From assembly GCA_037447655.1 (NCBI GenBank), contig JBBHKE010001435.1, positions 225,608-289,607 of the forward strand: 64,000 nt of DNA. The letters are read 5' to 3'. The position numbers were made by a program, and so were the translations under genes. Below, in pieces: positions 23,095 to 34,572 of the stretch (the first letter of the stretch is position 1; each line of letters opens with the position of its first letter). The notes beneath the pieces were generated by a model that had not been told where the DNA came from, did not search any database, and was given only the letters and a program-made list of their open reading frames with translations. The DNA comes from Zygnema cylindricum. Lineage: Eukaryota; Streptophyta; Zygnematophyceae; Zygnematales; Zygnemataceae.

Positions 23095-26000
23095 CAAATT
23101 GATTGTGTAATTTAGGTGACAATTCTTGTTATCGGTAATAGTTTGTGTAATTTAGGTATCAATTCTTGTTATCGCTAATTGTTTGTGTAATATAGGTACG
23201 TTTCTTGTTATCGCTAATAGTTTGTATAATATGGGTAAGAATTCTTGTTATCGCTAACTGTTTGTGTAATTTAGGAAACAATTCTTGTGATCGCTAACAG
23301 TTTGTGTAATTTAGGTAACAATTCCTGTTATTACTAACATTTTGTGTAATTTAGGTAACAATTTTTGTTAGCGCTAATAGTTTGTGTAATTAAGGTAACA
23401 ATTCTTGTTATCGCTAACAATTTGTGTTATTTAGGTATCAATTCTTGTTAATGCTAATAGTTTGTGTAATTTTGGTAAGAATTCTTGTGATCGCTAACAG
23501 TTTCAGTAATTTAGGTAACAACATTTGTTATTGCTACCTCTTTGTGTGAGTTAGGTTACCATTTCTGTTAGCTCTAACAAATTGTGTAAGTTAGATAACA
23601 ATTGCTGTTAGCGCTAACTATATGTGTAATTTAGGTAACAATTTTTGTTATCGCTAAGAGTATGTGTAATTTAGATAACAATTCTTGTTATCGCTAAAAG
23701 TTTGTGTAATTTAGGTAACAATTCTTGTTATAGCTAACTATTTATGTAATTTAGGTAACAATTCTTGTTATCGCTAACTGTTTGTGTAATTTAGGTATCA
23801 ATTCTTGTTATAGTTAGCAGTTTGTGTAATTCAGGTTACAATTCTTGTAATCGCTAACTGTTTCTATTATTTAGGTAACAATTCGTGTTATCGCTAACAG
23901 TTTGTATAATTTAGGTAACAATTCCTGTTATCGCTAATAGTTTGTGTAATTTAGGTAACAATTCTTGTTATCGCTAACTGTTTGTGTAATTTAGGTAACA
24001 ATTCTTGTGATCGCTAACAGTTTGTGTAATTTAGGTAACAATTCCTATTATTACTAACATTTTGTGTAATTTAGGTAACAATTTTTGTTAGCGCTAATAG
24101 TTTGTGTAATTAAGGTAACAATTCTTGTTATCGCTAACAATTTGTGTTATTTAGGTATCAATTCTTGTTAATGCAAACAGTTTGTGTTATTTAGATAACA
24201 ATTCTTGTTATAGCTAACTGTTTCTTTAATTTAGGTAACAATTCTTGTTATCGGTTACAGTTTGTATAATTTAGGTAACAATTCCTGTTATCGCTAATAG
24301 TTTGTGTAATTTAGGTAACAATTCTTGTTATTGCTAACTGTTTGTGTGATTTAGGTAACAATTCTTGTTATCGCTAACAGTTTGTGTAATTTAGGTAACA
24401 ATTTATGTTATCTCTAACTGTTTGTGTAATTTAGGTTACAATTCTTGTTATCGCTAATTGTTTGTGTAATTTAGGTAATAATTCCTGTTATTACTAATAG
24501 TTTGTGCAATTTAGGTAACAATTCTTGTTATCGCTAATTGTTTGTGTAATTTAGGTAACAATTTTTGTTATCCCTAACAATTTGTGTAAGTTGGATTACA
24601 ACTCCTGTTTTTGCAAACAGTTTGTGTAATTTAGATAACAATTCTTGTTATCGCTAACTGTTTCTTTAATTTAGGTAACAATTCTTGTTATCGGTTACAG
24701 TTTGTGTAATTTAGGTAACAATTCCTGTTATCGCTAATAGTTTGTGTAATTTAGGAAACAATTCTTGTTATCGCTAACAGTTTGTGTAATTTAGGTAAAA
24801 AAAATTGTTATCGCTAACAGTTTGTGTAATTTTGGTAACAATTCTTGTTATCGCTAACAGTTTGTGTAATTTAGGTAAAAAAACCTGTTATCTCTAACTG
24901 TTTGTGTAATTTAGGTTACAATTCTTGTTATCGCTGATTGTTTGTGTAATTTAGGTAATAATTCATGATTACTAATAGTTTGTGCAATTTCGGTAACAAT
25001 TCTTGTTATCGCTAATTGTTTGTGTAATTTAGGTAACAATTCTTGTTATCCCTAACAATTTGTGTTAGTTGGATTACAACTCCTGTTTTCGCAAACAGTT
25101 TGTGTAATTTAGATAACAATTCCTGTTATCGCTAACTATTTCTGTAATTTAGGTAACAATTCTTGTTATCGGTTACAGTTTGTGTAATTTAAGTAACAAT
25201 TCCTGTTATCGCTAATAGTTTGTGTAATTTAGGAAACAATTCTTGTAATCGCTAACAGTTTGTGTAATTTATGTAAAAATTATTGTTATCGCTAACAGTT
25301 TGTGTAATTTAGGTAAGAATTCTTGTTATCGCAAACTATTTGTGTAATTTAGGTAATAATTCTTTTATCGCTTATTGGTTTGTGTAATTTAGGTGACATT
25401 TCCTGTTATCGCAAATAGTTTGTGTAATTTAGGTAACAATTCTTGTTAACGCTAACTGTTTCTGTAATTTAGGTATCAATTCTTGTTATAGTTAAGAGCT
25501 TGTGTAATTCAGGTTACAATTCTTGTAATCGCTAACTGTTTCTGTTATTTAGGTAACAATTCGTGTTATCGCTAACAGTTTGTATAATTTAGGTAACAAT
25601 ACGTGTTATCGCTAATAGTTTGTGTAGTTTAGGTAACAATTCTTGTTATTGCTAACTGTTTGTGTAATTTAGGTAACAATTCTTGTTATCGCTAACAGTT
25701 TGTGTAATTTAGGTAACAATTCTTGTTATCTCTAACTGTTTGTGTAATTTAGGTTACAATTATTGTTATCGCTAATTGTTTGTGTAATTTAGGTAATAAT
25801 TCCTGTTATTACTAATAGTTTGTGCAGTTTAGGTAACAATTCTTGTTATCGCTAATTGTTAGTGTAATTTAGGTAACAATTTTTGTTATCCCTAACATTT
25901 TGTGTAAGTTGGATTACAACTCCTGTTTTCGCAAACAGTTTGTGTAATTTAGATAACAATTCCTGTTATCGCTAACTGTTTCTTTAATTTAGGTAACAAT

Positions 26001-27574
26001 TCCTGTTATCGGTTACAGTTTGTGTAATTTAGGTAACAATTCCTGTTATCGCTAATAGTTTGTGTAATTTAGGAAACAATTCTTGTTATCGCTAACAGTT
26101 TGTGTAATTTAGGTGAAAAAAATTGTTATCGCTAACAGTTTGTGTAATTTATGTAACAATTCTTGTTATCGCTAACAGTTTCTGTAATTTAGGTGACAAT
26201 TCCTGTTATCTCTAACTGTTTGTGTAATTTAGGTTACAATTCTTGTTATCGCTAATTGTTTGTGTAATTTAGGTAATAATTCCTGTTATTACTAATAGTT
26301 TGTGCAATTTAGGTAACAATTCTTGTTATTGCTAATTGTTTGTGTAATTTAGGTAACAATTCTTGTTATCCCTAACAATTTGTGTTAGTTGGATTACAAC
26401 TCCTGTTTTCGCAAATAGTTTGTGTAATTTAGATAACAATTCCTGTTATCGCTAACTATTTTTTTAATTTAGGTAACAATTCTTGTTATCGGTTACAGTT
26501 TGTGCAATTTAGGTAATAATTCCTGTTATCGCTAATAGTTTGTGTAATTTAGGAAACAATTCTTGTTATCGCTAACAGTTTGTGTAATTTTTGTAAAAAA
26601 TATTGTTTTCGCTAACAGTTTGTGTAATTTAGGTAAGAATTCTTGTTATCGCAAACTGTTTGTGTAATTTAGGTAATAATTCTTTTATCGCTTATTGGTT
26701 TGTGTAATTTAGGTGACATTTCTTGTTATCGCTAATAGTTTGTGTAATTTAGGTAACAATTCTTGTTATCGCTAACTGTTTGTGTAATTTAGGTATCAAT
26801 TCTTGTTATAGTTAACAGCTTGTGTAATTCAGGTTACAATTCTTGTAATCAATAACTGTTTCTGTTATTTAGGTAACAATTCGTGTTATCGCTAACTGTT
26901 TGTATAATTAAGGTAACAATTCGTGTTATCGCTAATATTTGTGTAATTTAGGTAACAATTCTTGTTATTGCTAACTGTTTGTGTAATTTAGGTAACAATT
27001 CTTGTTATCGCTAACAGTTTGTGTAATGTAGGTAACAATTCCTGTTATCTCTAACTGTTTGTGTAATTTAGGTTACAATTTTTATTATCGCTAATTGTTT
27101 GTGTAAATTAGGTAATAATTCCTGTTATTACTAATAGTTTGTGCAATTTAGGTAACAGTTCTTGTTATCCCTAACAATTTGTGTAAGTTGGATTACAACT
27201 CCTGTTTTCGCAAACAGTTTGTGTAATTTAGATAACAATTCTTGTTATCGCTAACTGTTTATGTAATTTAGGTAACAAATCTTGATATCGCTTACAGTTT
27301 GTGTAATATAGGTAACAATTCCTATTATCGCTAATAGTTTGTGTAATTTAGGAAACAATTCTGGTTATTGTTGACAGTTTGTGTAATTTAGGTATAAAAA
27401 ATTGTTATCGCTAACAGTTTGTGTAATTTAGGTAAGAATTCTTGTTATCGCAACTTGTTTGTGTAATTTAGGTCATAATTCTTTTATCGCTTATAGGTTT
27501 GTGTAATTTAGGTGACATTTCCTGTTATCGCTAATAGTTTGTGTAATTTAGGTAACAATTCTTGTTATCGCTAA
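23095..27574 (-). repeat. Satellite array 2: about 112 copies of the same 40-bp monomer, inverted
   Basis: The plus strand reads TTTGTGTAATTTAGGTAACA then ATTCTTGTTATCGCTAACAG, the reverse complement of the array 1 monomer. The array begins at the end of the element C 3' LTR and is cut by the N run. A marker (ACTCCTGTTTTCGCAAACAG or close variant) lies at 24601, 25079, 25919, 26399 and 27198, so spacing alternates about 480 and 800-840 bp. This gives a higher-order unit near 1,320 bp (33 monomers) in two sub-blocks. Confidence 0.96.
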
Positions 27575-27584
27575 NNNNNNNNNN
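27575..27584. other. Assembly gap (10 N)
   Basis: Ten N bases interrupt the satellite in mid-monomer; what follows is not satellite. True gap size is unknown, so array 2 may be much longer than shown and its right border is not observed. Confidence 0.98.
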
Positions 27585-27904
27585 ATTAGCATCGTTATTA
27601 TTTGTGTACGCGCCATCAGCAAAGTGATTTCTTCATTTACGCGGCATAAACAAAGAATAGGCATGAAAAGGTAATGAACTGGATACAAAGAGCATTTGAC
27701 AAAGTCACATTACTTGATAGGATGCATAATTACAAATTAATTTATAGTTTGGAATATCAATCATTGTTATACAGATCTGAATTGCCTATTCCGAAGGACA
27801 ATGGCCGACGAACGAAAAGCCGTCCATGGTTCTAGTTCAGGACCCGCGTAGTGTATAAGAAAATCATTTATTAGGGGATTACCATTTATTTGATGATATA
27901 TATA
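27585..27904 (+). other. Unassigned sequence after the gap, with one 53-codon ORF
   Basis: About 320 bp that match nothing else I recognise in the window. A 53-codon open frame at 27674-27835 (MNWIQRAFDKV...) has no recognisable domain; a chance frame or the end of an unknown repeat is more likely than a gene. Confidence 0.3.
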
Positions 27905-28867
27905 AAGGGCATTTGGAGGTAGTTACTGAGAAATTGGAGAGGAAGCTTCAGCCATGGCTACCTAGGTTGTCCAGAGGTTTACGGGAAATATATATAGTAG
28001 TTTATTTACCATTAGGGGATTATTTACTAAAAGAATATGTGATGCGCCCAGGACTTGATCTTGGTACCTGCCGAAAAGCAAGCAGCCGGTAACAGGAAGC
28101 CTTATCCGTTAAGTCTAGACATATTGTTACTAACTATAAGGTTTGATATTTAATTAAACATTAATACGTAGGATAGTTCATTACACTGAAACAGTTTACG
28201 AGAAACATAGGTCAAGTAATGGAAAAGTACGGATAAGAAACAAATACGGCGCATTTACTTCTTTAGTGAAACGACTACCGCGCATGTGTTTATTATTGCT
28301 ACGATTAAATGTGAATTTAATTGGACGGCCGTAATTAACGCAGAGATCGCGGAAGAGGATTACGACGGTTATTGGTCATCGCCACATCAGATGACACACG
28401 GTTGAATGACATTGGATCGCGGCATCTCCGAGGATTGAGGGAGCGAATCCGGATATACCACCTGTCGACATCTAGGCCATGTCGTACAGTGTCTGTACAG
28501 AAAGTACATTGCCAGCTGTACTTTTGTGTACGAAAGTGTAATCTGATTGGCTCGGTACATCAGTAGATAGAGTCTATGAGAGAGATATGACTTAGAAAAA
28601 CTAGGAGATAGGACCCTCTCTCCCAGAGAGCTTTTGTACAAAAGGTCATTTTTCACCCTCTATAACTTACTGCATAGGGGAGAAAATTTAGAGATTCTTT
28701 TTGCTATCGACTCTCGGGAGTCTTGCCTTTACAAAGGTGGAGGTGGTCAGAGTTATTGTTTGCCAAGGTGGCAGTTGTTTTTAATGAAACACAAAGGGGT
28801 CAGGGTTATCTTAGAGGCTTATTGGAAGCTGTCCATTCTGAGGACTTATGAAGGTCTCGGAGTTTCA
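27905..28867 (+). repeat. LTR D (C lineage, lacking its first bases)
   Basis: Matches the element C LTR from the CACTGAGAAATTGGAGAGG region to the end ...GGAGTTTCA. No primer site follows; gypsy-type sequence begins at once. It is therefore a solo or 3' LTR of a C-lineage element inserted beside or into gypsy remnant M. Confidence 0.85.
28044..28120 (-). other. Antisense tRNA-like segment in LTR D
   Basis: The minus strand begins GTCTAGACTTAACGGATAAGGC, close to a tRNA D arm with a pol III A box, and ends AGGTACCAAGATCAAGTCCTGG, a T-arm-like hairpin. It is among the more tRNA-like copies. Confidence 0.6.
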
Positions 28868-30110
28868 AGAGAAACGTGCCCTGCTCGACTTAACGCCTCT
28901 TGTTGATTGAACAAATTCACACTGAGTTGGGTCACTTAGGGACCAACCGCACCTTAAGCGTGTTGTAGGCACGCTATTGGTGGTCTAGGATGCTATTTGA
29001 TGTCGCATTGGTATTGCACAAATGTGCAGTATGTGATCGTATGCGCACCTCTTATAATAATCGGTAGACTACTTTCCAACCATTACTCATCAAAGGGTTG
29101 TTTTACCGCTAGTCGTGATATTTCGCAGGTCCCTTTACCTTATCCTGGGGGGGGGAAACAATATAAAATGAGCATGATTGAAAATTTTAACAAATGGGTT
29201 GAAGTAGTTGCATTACCACACAAAAGTGCAAAGCTCACCACCGCTGCTTTAAGGAACATGTCTTTATGAGATATGACGCTTCAGCCGAAGTGCTGACAGA
29301 TAAACAGACTAAACTCCGCGGAGAATTCCAAGAAATGCTAGATGAAGCTCTCATAGACCATCGTCGAACAAGCCGGGATCATCAACAGGCTGATGGATTG
29401 GCGGAACATGCATTTCAGACCTTATAGCGAGCATTACGCAAGCATTGGTTGGAGAAACATATTTCAGTTTGGGACGAGTCCCTCGGCTACATCACCATGG
29501 GATATAGAATGTCTGTAAAGGCAAACCTTGCTAATTTCAGTCCATACTATGTCTTATTTGGGCGTCAACCCTTGTTGGGCAGAAATATTAAAAAAGGCGT
29601 AAGCTTTCCGCTTCCCTTACTGTTTGACGGGGTTTTTCTAGAAGAACTCACTAACCAGGCGTTGTTTTTCACCCGAGAGATGCGGATGGCCTTTGACAAC
29701 GTGCAGATCGCCCAACACCGAGAAACTTTGCGCTTTGCCACGACACGCATTGGCAGCTACCGGCCCTAGCAGAAGCCCTACCGAGTGGGAGATTATGTCT
29801 ACTTACGGCGCCAATCCTTCGATACCTTAAACATAGATGTTTCACCTCATGTCCTCCGAATTATCAAAGTTGACATGAATGGTATGCTAGGACTTCAACA
29901 AGCAGATACGCAAACCTTTCGGGAGCATTCGCAGAACTGTGCTTCATGATATTTACGGGATCTCTCCCAAGTCTTGGACCCTATACATATGCTTATCACT
30001 GAGGCTACAAAATGCACACTTTGAAACCGAGGCGACGGAGAAACATCAATGCTTCTATGCGTTCATCGCAACTAGGGATTTCACATAGATTTGGTTCCTT
30101 TACGGCTTCC
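28868..30110 (+). pseudogene. Ty3/gypsy integrase relic with C-terminal PHD-like finger (M)
   Basis: Fragments in shifting frames. H2C2 zinc-binding part near 28905-29045 (IHTELGH ... CAVCDRMR). Core fragments GLFYR, MIENFNKWVEVVALPHKSAKLTTAA (two pieces, about 29100-29260), then TDKQTKLRGEFQEMLDEALIDHR and GLAEHAFQTL near 29290-29430, followed by an open stretch 29449-29769 (GYRMSVKANLANFSPYY). The GPY/F-like region VGDYVYLRRQ lies near 29790. After it, about 30010-30100, comes C-T-L-stop ... MLLC ... GFHID: a decayed PHD-like finger whose second Cys codon and conserved Trp are now stops. No gag, protease or RT remains. Remnant I carries the same tail. Confidence 0.8.
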
Positions 30111-30370
30111 ATTCCGGTCATTGATTTTGTCCCGCGTTGTTGAGAGTTACTGTCAGATGGTAAGCCTTTTCTGAGCTAAAGAGTTGGGGAATAAACCGAC
30201 CTCCAGCTTCCTCTTTACCTTCTTTCCTTTTATTGTGATATGCTCATTTGTTGTTTGCTGCCTGTACAAATTTTGGGTAACAACTCTCTGCTATTTCATG
30301 ACCTTTTTGTTTATTTCTTCATCCTTTTTTTTTGCAACTGATTGTGTTGCATGTTTATCATTTAGTTTTT
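30111..30370. other. Unassigned AT-rich stretch between M and E
   Basis: Pyrimidine-rich sequence with an 85-codon plus-strand frame (30184-30441) of hydrophobic composition (SFLFTFFPF, FISSSFFFATD). Low-complexity T-runs explain it; no gene is supported. It probably contains the broken ends of M and E. Confidence 0.35.
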
Positions 30371-30379
30371 CACTTGCAC

Positions 30380-31260
30380 GACATAACCTGCAGATTCATC
30401 ATTATAGCCTAAAAAGAAACCATGTACAAATTTTAAACTAAGCTTCCAATTAGGGAGATTCTCCAAGATAAAACATTTGCTACCAAAGACTCTAAAGTGA
30501 ACGACATTCGGCTTCTCCTTGTCCACATTTCATAAGGTGTCTTACCCGTAACAGCTCGGGTTTCCACTCTATTTTTGATGTTGGAAGAACAATAAAAAGC
30601 TTCCCCCCAGAACTTGGAACCTCACCTTTATCGGCCATCATAAAAAAACACATTAAGTCAAAGTCGGATTAAGTCTCTCGACCACACCATTTTGTTCCGA
30701 TGTGTACGGAACACTTAATTGACGAGAGATGCCATTTTTTTTTTAAAAATCAGCAAAGGCATAGGATACATACTCTCCACCATTATATGTCCGCAAAGAA
30801 AAAATAGATTTTCCGTGAAGTTTCTCCGGCGAGATTATGTAGTGCTTAAAGTGAGTGAAAACTTCTCTCTTCTCCTTCAAGAAGTATAGGCGACTGTACG
30901 AGGAGTAGTCAGCTGTAAAGGTGACAAAATAGCGGCAGCCACCAAGAGAGGAGACTTTGGAAGGGCCGAAGACATCAAAGAGAATAATACCAATGAGATC
31001 TGTGGCTCGATGATCACAAATTGTGGTAGGGGAAGCCTGTGAAGCTTTCCGAGAGCACAACCATCACAAACATGAGACTCTTTTTGACGAAGCTTGACTC
31101 CCTCTATCATATCATGCTTTTTCATCTTAGTAAGTCTCTCATGATGCAGATGAACAAGCCTTTTATGCCAATAAACATTATCACATAGGACACTGGAGTA
31201 CGCAAAATCAACGCAAAATCAATTATATTATCTAGGTCCATGCGGTACAAAAGTTTAGGC
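30380..31260 (-). pseudogene. Copia integrase relic (element E)
   Basis: Frameshifted pieces. HKRLVH-like pre-integrase motif and C-x2-C (CDGCALGKLHRLPLP) in 30877-31125. Core DVFGPSKVSSLGG to LRTYNGGEY in 30743-31060, where the catalytic Asp of SDNGGEY is Tyr and so is lost. C-terminal part (KNRVETRAVTGKTPYEMW) at 30520-30620. The first frame break falls between HRLPLP and DVFGP. Confidence 0.8.
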
Positions 31261-32503
31261 CTCTAGTTCCTACTAGAGTTACTCTTCCATCTTTGCTTAC
31301 AATTTTTTTTCCATTTTTTTGGAGAAACTCAAAGCCTTTGCTTTCAGCTACAGACGTAGAAAACAATTTTTTCTTAAATTTTGGAAAATACAAGGCATTA
31401 TACAAAGTTCTCTTAACAATCTTTCCATCTATCACACAATCCAGATCTATATTTCTTTTGGCATTTGATTCAACGGCATAGCCAGAAGCATAAAAGATGT
31501 GACGTAAAGGAATAGAAGACATCTCCTTAAACCAAGACTTGTTCCAGCACATGTATGAAGAGTTGCCGAAATCCATTATCGACCCGAGGTCTTTTTTTCC
31601 TTCTATCACATCGAGTTTGGCAAGAGAAAATACCTCTTTGTCATAAGTTTTCGGATAATTGGTCACATGAAGTGTCTCTTCCCCCGTCTTCTTCTTCTCC
31701 AATTCAGTATCCTCGGCTGAAAACGAAACGGTTTTATTCGGAGGGTTTTCGAAAATGGGAGGTCCGAGGTGTCTCTATCCATTCTTGAAAATACCTGTTT
31801 CAAGAGATTTTATATACAAAGGACAAGCGTTGAAAGAATGACCATCACTATAACAATAAACACATTTCTCAAACTGAGGATTAAAATGGTTCCCTTAATA
31901 TCTACTTTCCCTCTGAAATTGAGCCGTGAATGCTACAACTAGTTTCCAAATCTTAAAATTGTCTGAGTAGCCTTTTCTCCCAAGATAAACTCTATCAATG
32001 TTTGCAAATTCGAGAGAGGTTTAGACAATTTTTTTCATTTCATCTGAGGCTCATTTATATTCACTAGGAATGTCGTTTAAGAGAATCATGGCCAGATGAT
32101 AAGGGGAGAAAGTACCCCCAAAACATGCATTTTTTGAGAGTAACATTCTAAATTGATTAGTGTATTCCACCATGCTATCGTATGTGTACTTATACTCATA
32201 GATCTGACTAGCAGTTATAATCTCATGTTGGTCACTAGCTTAAACATAAGAAGATTTCAATGCATCCCACAATTTTGATGTCTTTGTAACATTAATATAT
32301 GTCATATGCAATTCCTTTGAAATCATAAGATTTAGTAAATGCAAAGCTTGGCAATTATTGTGATCAAAGCAAGCATCAGATTTTGCCAATGATCCATTTA
32401 ACACATCAATAAGTTTTACTTGCTTGAAGTAAGACTTAACCAAATCTGCCCGATATAGATATTCACGTCTATCAAAGATCGGAATTCGTAAAGGTGGGCC
32501 CAT
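31232..32503 (-). pseudogene. Gag-protease relic, element E copy 1
   Basis: Starts with MGPPLRIPIF at 32503 inside a primer site with one changed base (32494-32507). Gag open from 32503 to 32240, then broken by stops and frameshifts. Zinc knuckle C-x2-C-x4-H-x4-C near 31815-31870 is intact (CVYCYSDGHSFNAC). Protease-region frame 31702-31232 contains MDFGNSS where DTGAS or DSGAS is expected, so the protease active site is degraded. The frame continues toward the pre-integrase region. Confidence 0.85.
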
Positions 32504-32530
32504 AACTTGTTGTTGTGAGACAACTGCATT

Positions 32531-33733
32531 ATTTTTTTTCCATTTTTTTGGAGAAACTCAAAGCCTTTGCTTTCAGCTACAGACGTAGAAAACAATTTTT
32601 TCTTAAATTTTGGAACATTCAAGGCATTATACAAAGTTCTCTTAACAATCTTTCCATCTATCACACAGTCCAGATCTATATTTCTTTTGGCATTTGATTC
32701 AACGGCATAGCCAGAAGCATAAAAGATGTGACGTAAAGGAATAGAAGACATCTCCTTAAACCAAGACTTGTTCCAGCACATGTATGAAGAGTTGCCGAAA
32801 TCCATTATCGACCCGAGGTCTTTTTTTCCTTCCATCATATCGAGTTTGGCAAGAGCAAATACCTCTTTGTCATAAGTTTTCGGATAATTGGTCACATGAG
32901 GTGTCTCTTCCCCCGTCTTCTTCTTCTCCAATTCAGTATCCTCGGCTGAAAACGAAACGGTTTTATTCGGAGGGTTTTCGAAAATGGGAGGTCCGAGGTG
33001 TCTCTATCCATTCTTGAAGATACCTGTTTCAAGAGATTTTATATACAAAGGACAAGCGTTGAAAGAATGACCATCACTATAACAATAAACACATTTCTCA
33101 AACTGAGGATTAAAATGGTTCCCTTAATATCTACTTTCCCTCTGAAATTGAGCCGTGAATGCTACAACTAGTTTTCCAAATCTTAAAATTGTCTGAGTAG
33201 CCTTTTCTCCCAAGATAAACTCTATCAATGTTTGCAAATTCGAGAGAGGTTTAGACAATTTTTTTCATTTCATCTGAGGCTCATTTATATTCACTAGAAA
33301 GGTCGTTTAAGAGAATCATGGCCAGATGATAAGGGGAGAAAGTAACCCCAAAATATGTATTTTTTGAGAGTAACATTCTAAATTGATTAGTGTATTCCAC
33401 CATACTATCGCTTGTGTACTTATACTCATAAATCTGACTAGCAGTTATAATCTTATGGTGGTCACTAGCTTAAACATAAGAAGATTTCAATGCATCCCAC
33501 AATTTTGATGCTTTTGTAACATTGATATATGTCATATGCACTTCCTTTGAAATCATAAGATTCAGTAAATGCAAAGCTTGGCAATTATTGTGATCAAAGC
33601 AAGCATCAGATTTTGCCAATGATCCATTTAACACATCAATAAGTTTTACTTGCTTGAAGTAAGACTTAACCAAATCTGCCCGATATAGATATTCACGTCT
33701 ATCAAAGATCGGAATTCGTAAAGGTGGGCCCAT
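32531..33733 (-). pseudogene. Gag-protease relic, element E copy 2 (LTR-proximal)
   Basis: MGPPLRIPIF starts at 33733, inside an intact primer site. Same Gag, zinc knuckle and degraded MDFGNSS protease as copy 1. At its 3' end the protease frame runs through the duplication junction into antisense-free LTR-end and gag sequence of copy 1 (open frame 32931-32416), making a chimaeric protease/gag reading frame. Confidence 0.85.
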
Positions 33734-33737
33734 AACC
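33724..33737 (-). promoter_or_regulatory. Primer-binding site of element E containing the gag ATG
   Basis: Minus-strand GGTTATGGGCCCAC directly follows LTR end ACAACA; ATG at 33733. The duplicated copy at 32494-32507 differs at the first one or two bases (AGTTATGGG). Confidence 0.82.
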
Positions 33738-34572
33738 TGTTGTTGTGAGACAACTGCAGAATTAAAGATGAAGAAGATGCAGCACTAGTCATTGTAGAAC
33801 AAATCAAAAGAGGGCTTCCACAAAGACTAATGGTACAACAGCAACTTTGACAGATAATAACTTGCAATATAGAAACACAATAGTCCTACAAATTTACCAT
33901 TGTGTAGATAACATACGTAGGAACATACACACAAAATATCACTTTAATTCTGCTCACATATATATGAGATATTAAGAAATGAATTTATTTAAAACTGAGT
34001 GTCCAGTTTTCATATCATTTGTTCATAAACTCCAAAATTTTACTAAGTCCTACTTTTATACTGAAGTTATACTAAAATGTACGGAGGCATTCCAGCGGTA
34101 GATTCCATAAAATATTGTGAGTAAACCTGTGTACACAAAGCATGTATTAAATCACGCATTCTACACTAATAAACTAATTCGGTATAGACAAAATCTTGTT
34201 CTAACAAATATTTACACCGACAATCAGATCATGATAATAGAGAAAAGTTATCGTGATCTAGTCACGCCTCGTCAATAGTTGTTAGCGGCAGCTATCAGCA
34301 GTCCGGTCACCAAATTTGGCATCGTGGATGTGCTATCAAGAATCATGTGGTCCTTACCGAATGTATGTATGTCCACGGAGGACATACTCAAGCATTCTTT
34401 GCAGCAGACGACGCGTGTCACTAGTGTGAGTGAACCGTGAACTCCCAATTTCACTGTCACACTAATTCCACCAAATACTGAACCTGACTTACCCAAAAAT
34501 AAACTAAGTCATGAACAACTCTCTCTCTCACAACCCAAAAATAGAGAGGACTAAAGCTTTCCAAAAACAACA
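33738..34572 (-). repeat. 5' LTR of element E (835 bp)
   Basis: In element orientation it starts TGTTGTTTTTGGAAAGC, like the LTR of element B, and ends CACAACAACA. It shares the TAAATATTTG and CGGAGGCAT-type blocks with the LTR of element A. I see no tRNA-like segment in it. Confidence 0.82.

Larger units (their letters stand above)
31302..33758 (-). repeat. 1.23-kb direct tandem duplication inside element E
   Basis: 31302-32530 and 32531-33758 are near-identical at an offset of 1,229-1,230 bp. Each unit holds about 21 bp of LTR end, the primer site, gag, and the start of protease. At the junction (about 32528-32533) LTR-end sequence CAACTGCA is joined to the protease-region T-run. The few differences between copies mean the duplication is younger than most damage in the element. 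Strand switching during reverse transcription or unequal exchange could both produce it. Confidence 0.92.
30371..34572 (-). mobile_element. Element E: Ty1/copia element with internal tandem duplication, 3' truncated
   Basis: Minus-strand order: 5' LTR (34572-33738), primer site, gag-protease part copy 2, gag-protease copy 1, integrase relic, then loss of sequence near 30371. RT, RNase H and the 3' LTR are absent. LTR family is that of A and B (TGTTGTTTTTGGAAAG start, ACAACA end). Confidence 0.85.

Noticed and set aside
30184-30441. Hydrophobic 85-codon ORF, possible membrane peptide
   Set aside because: T-rich low-complexity sequence between two element relics; no conserved motif.
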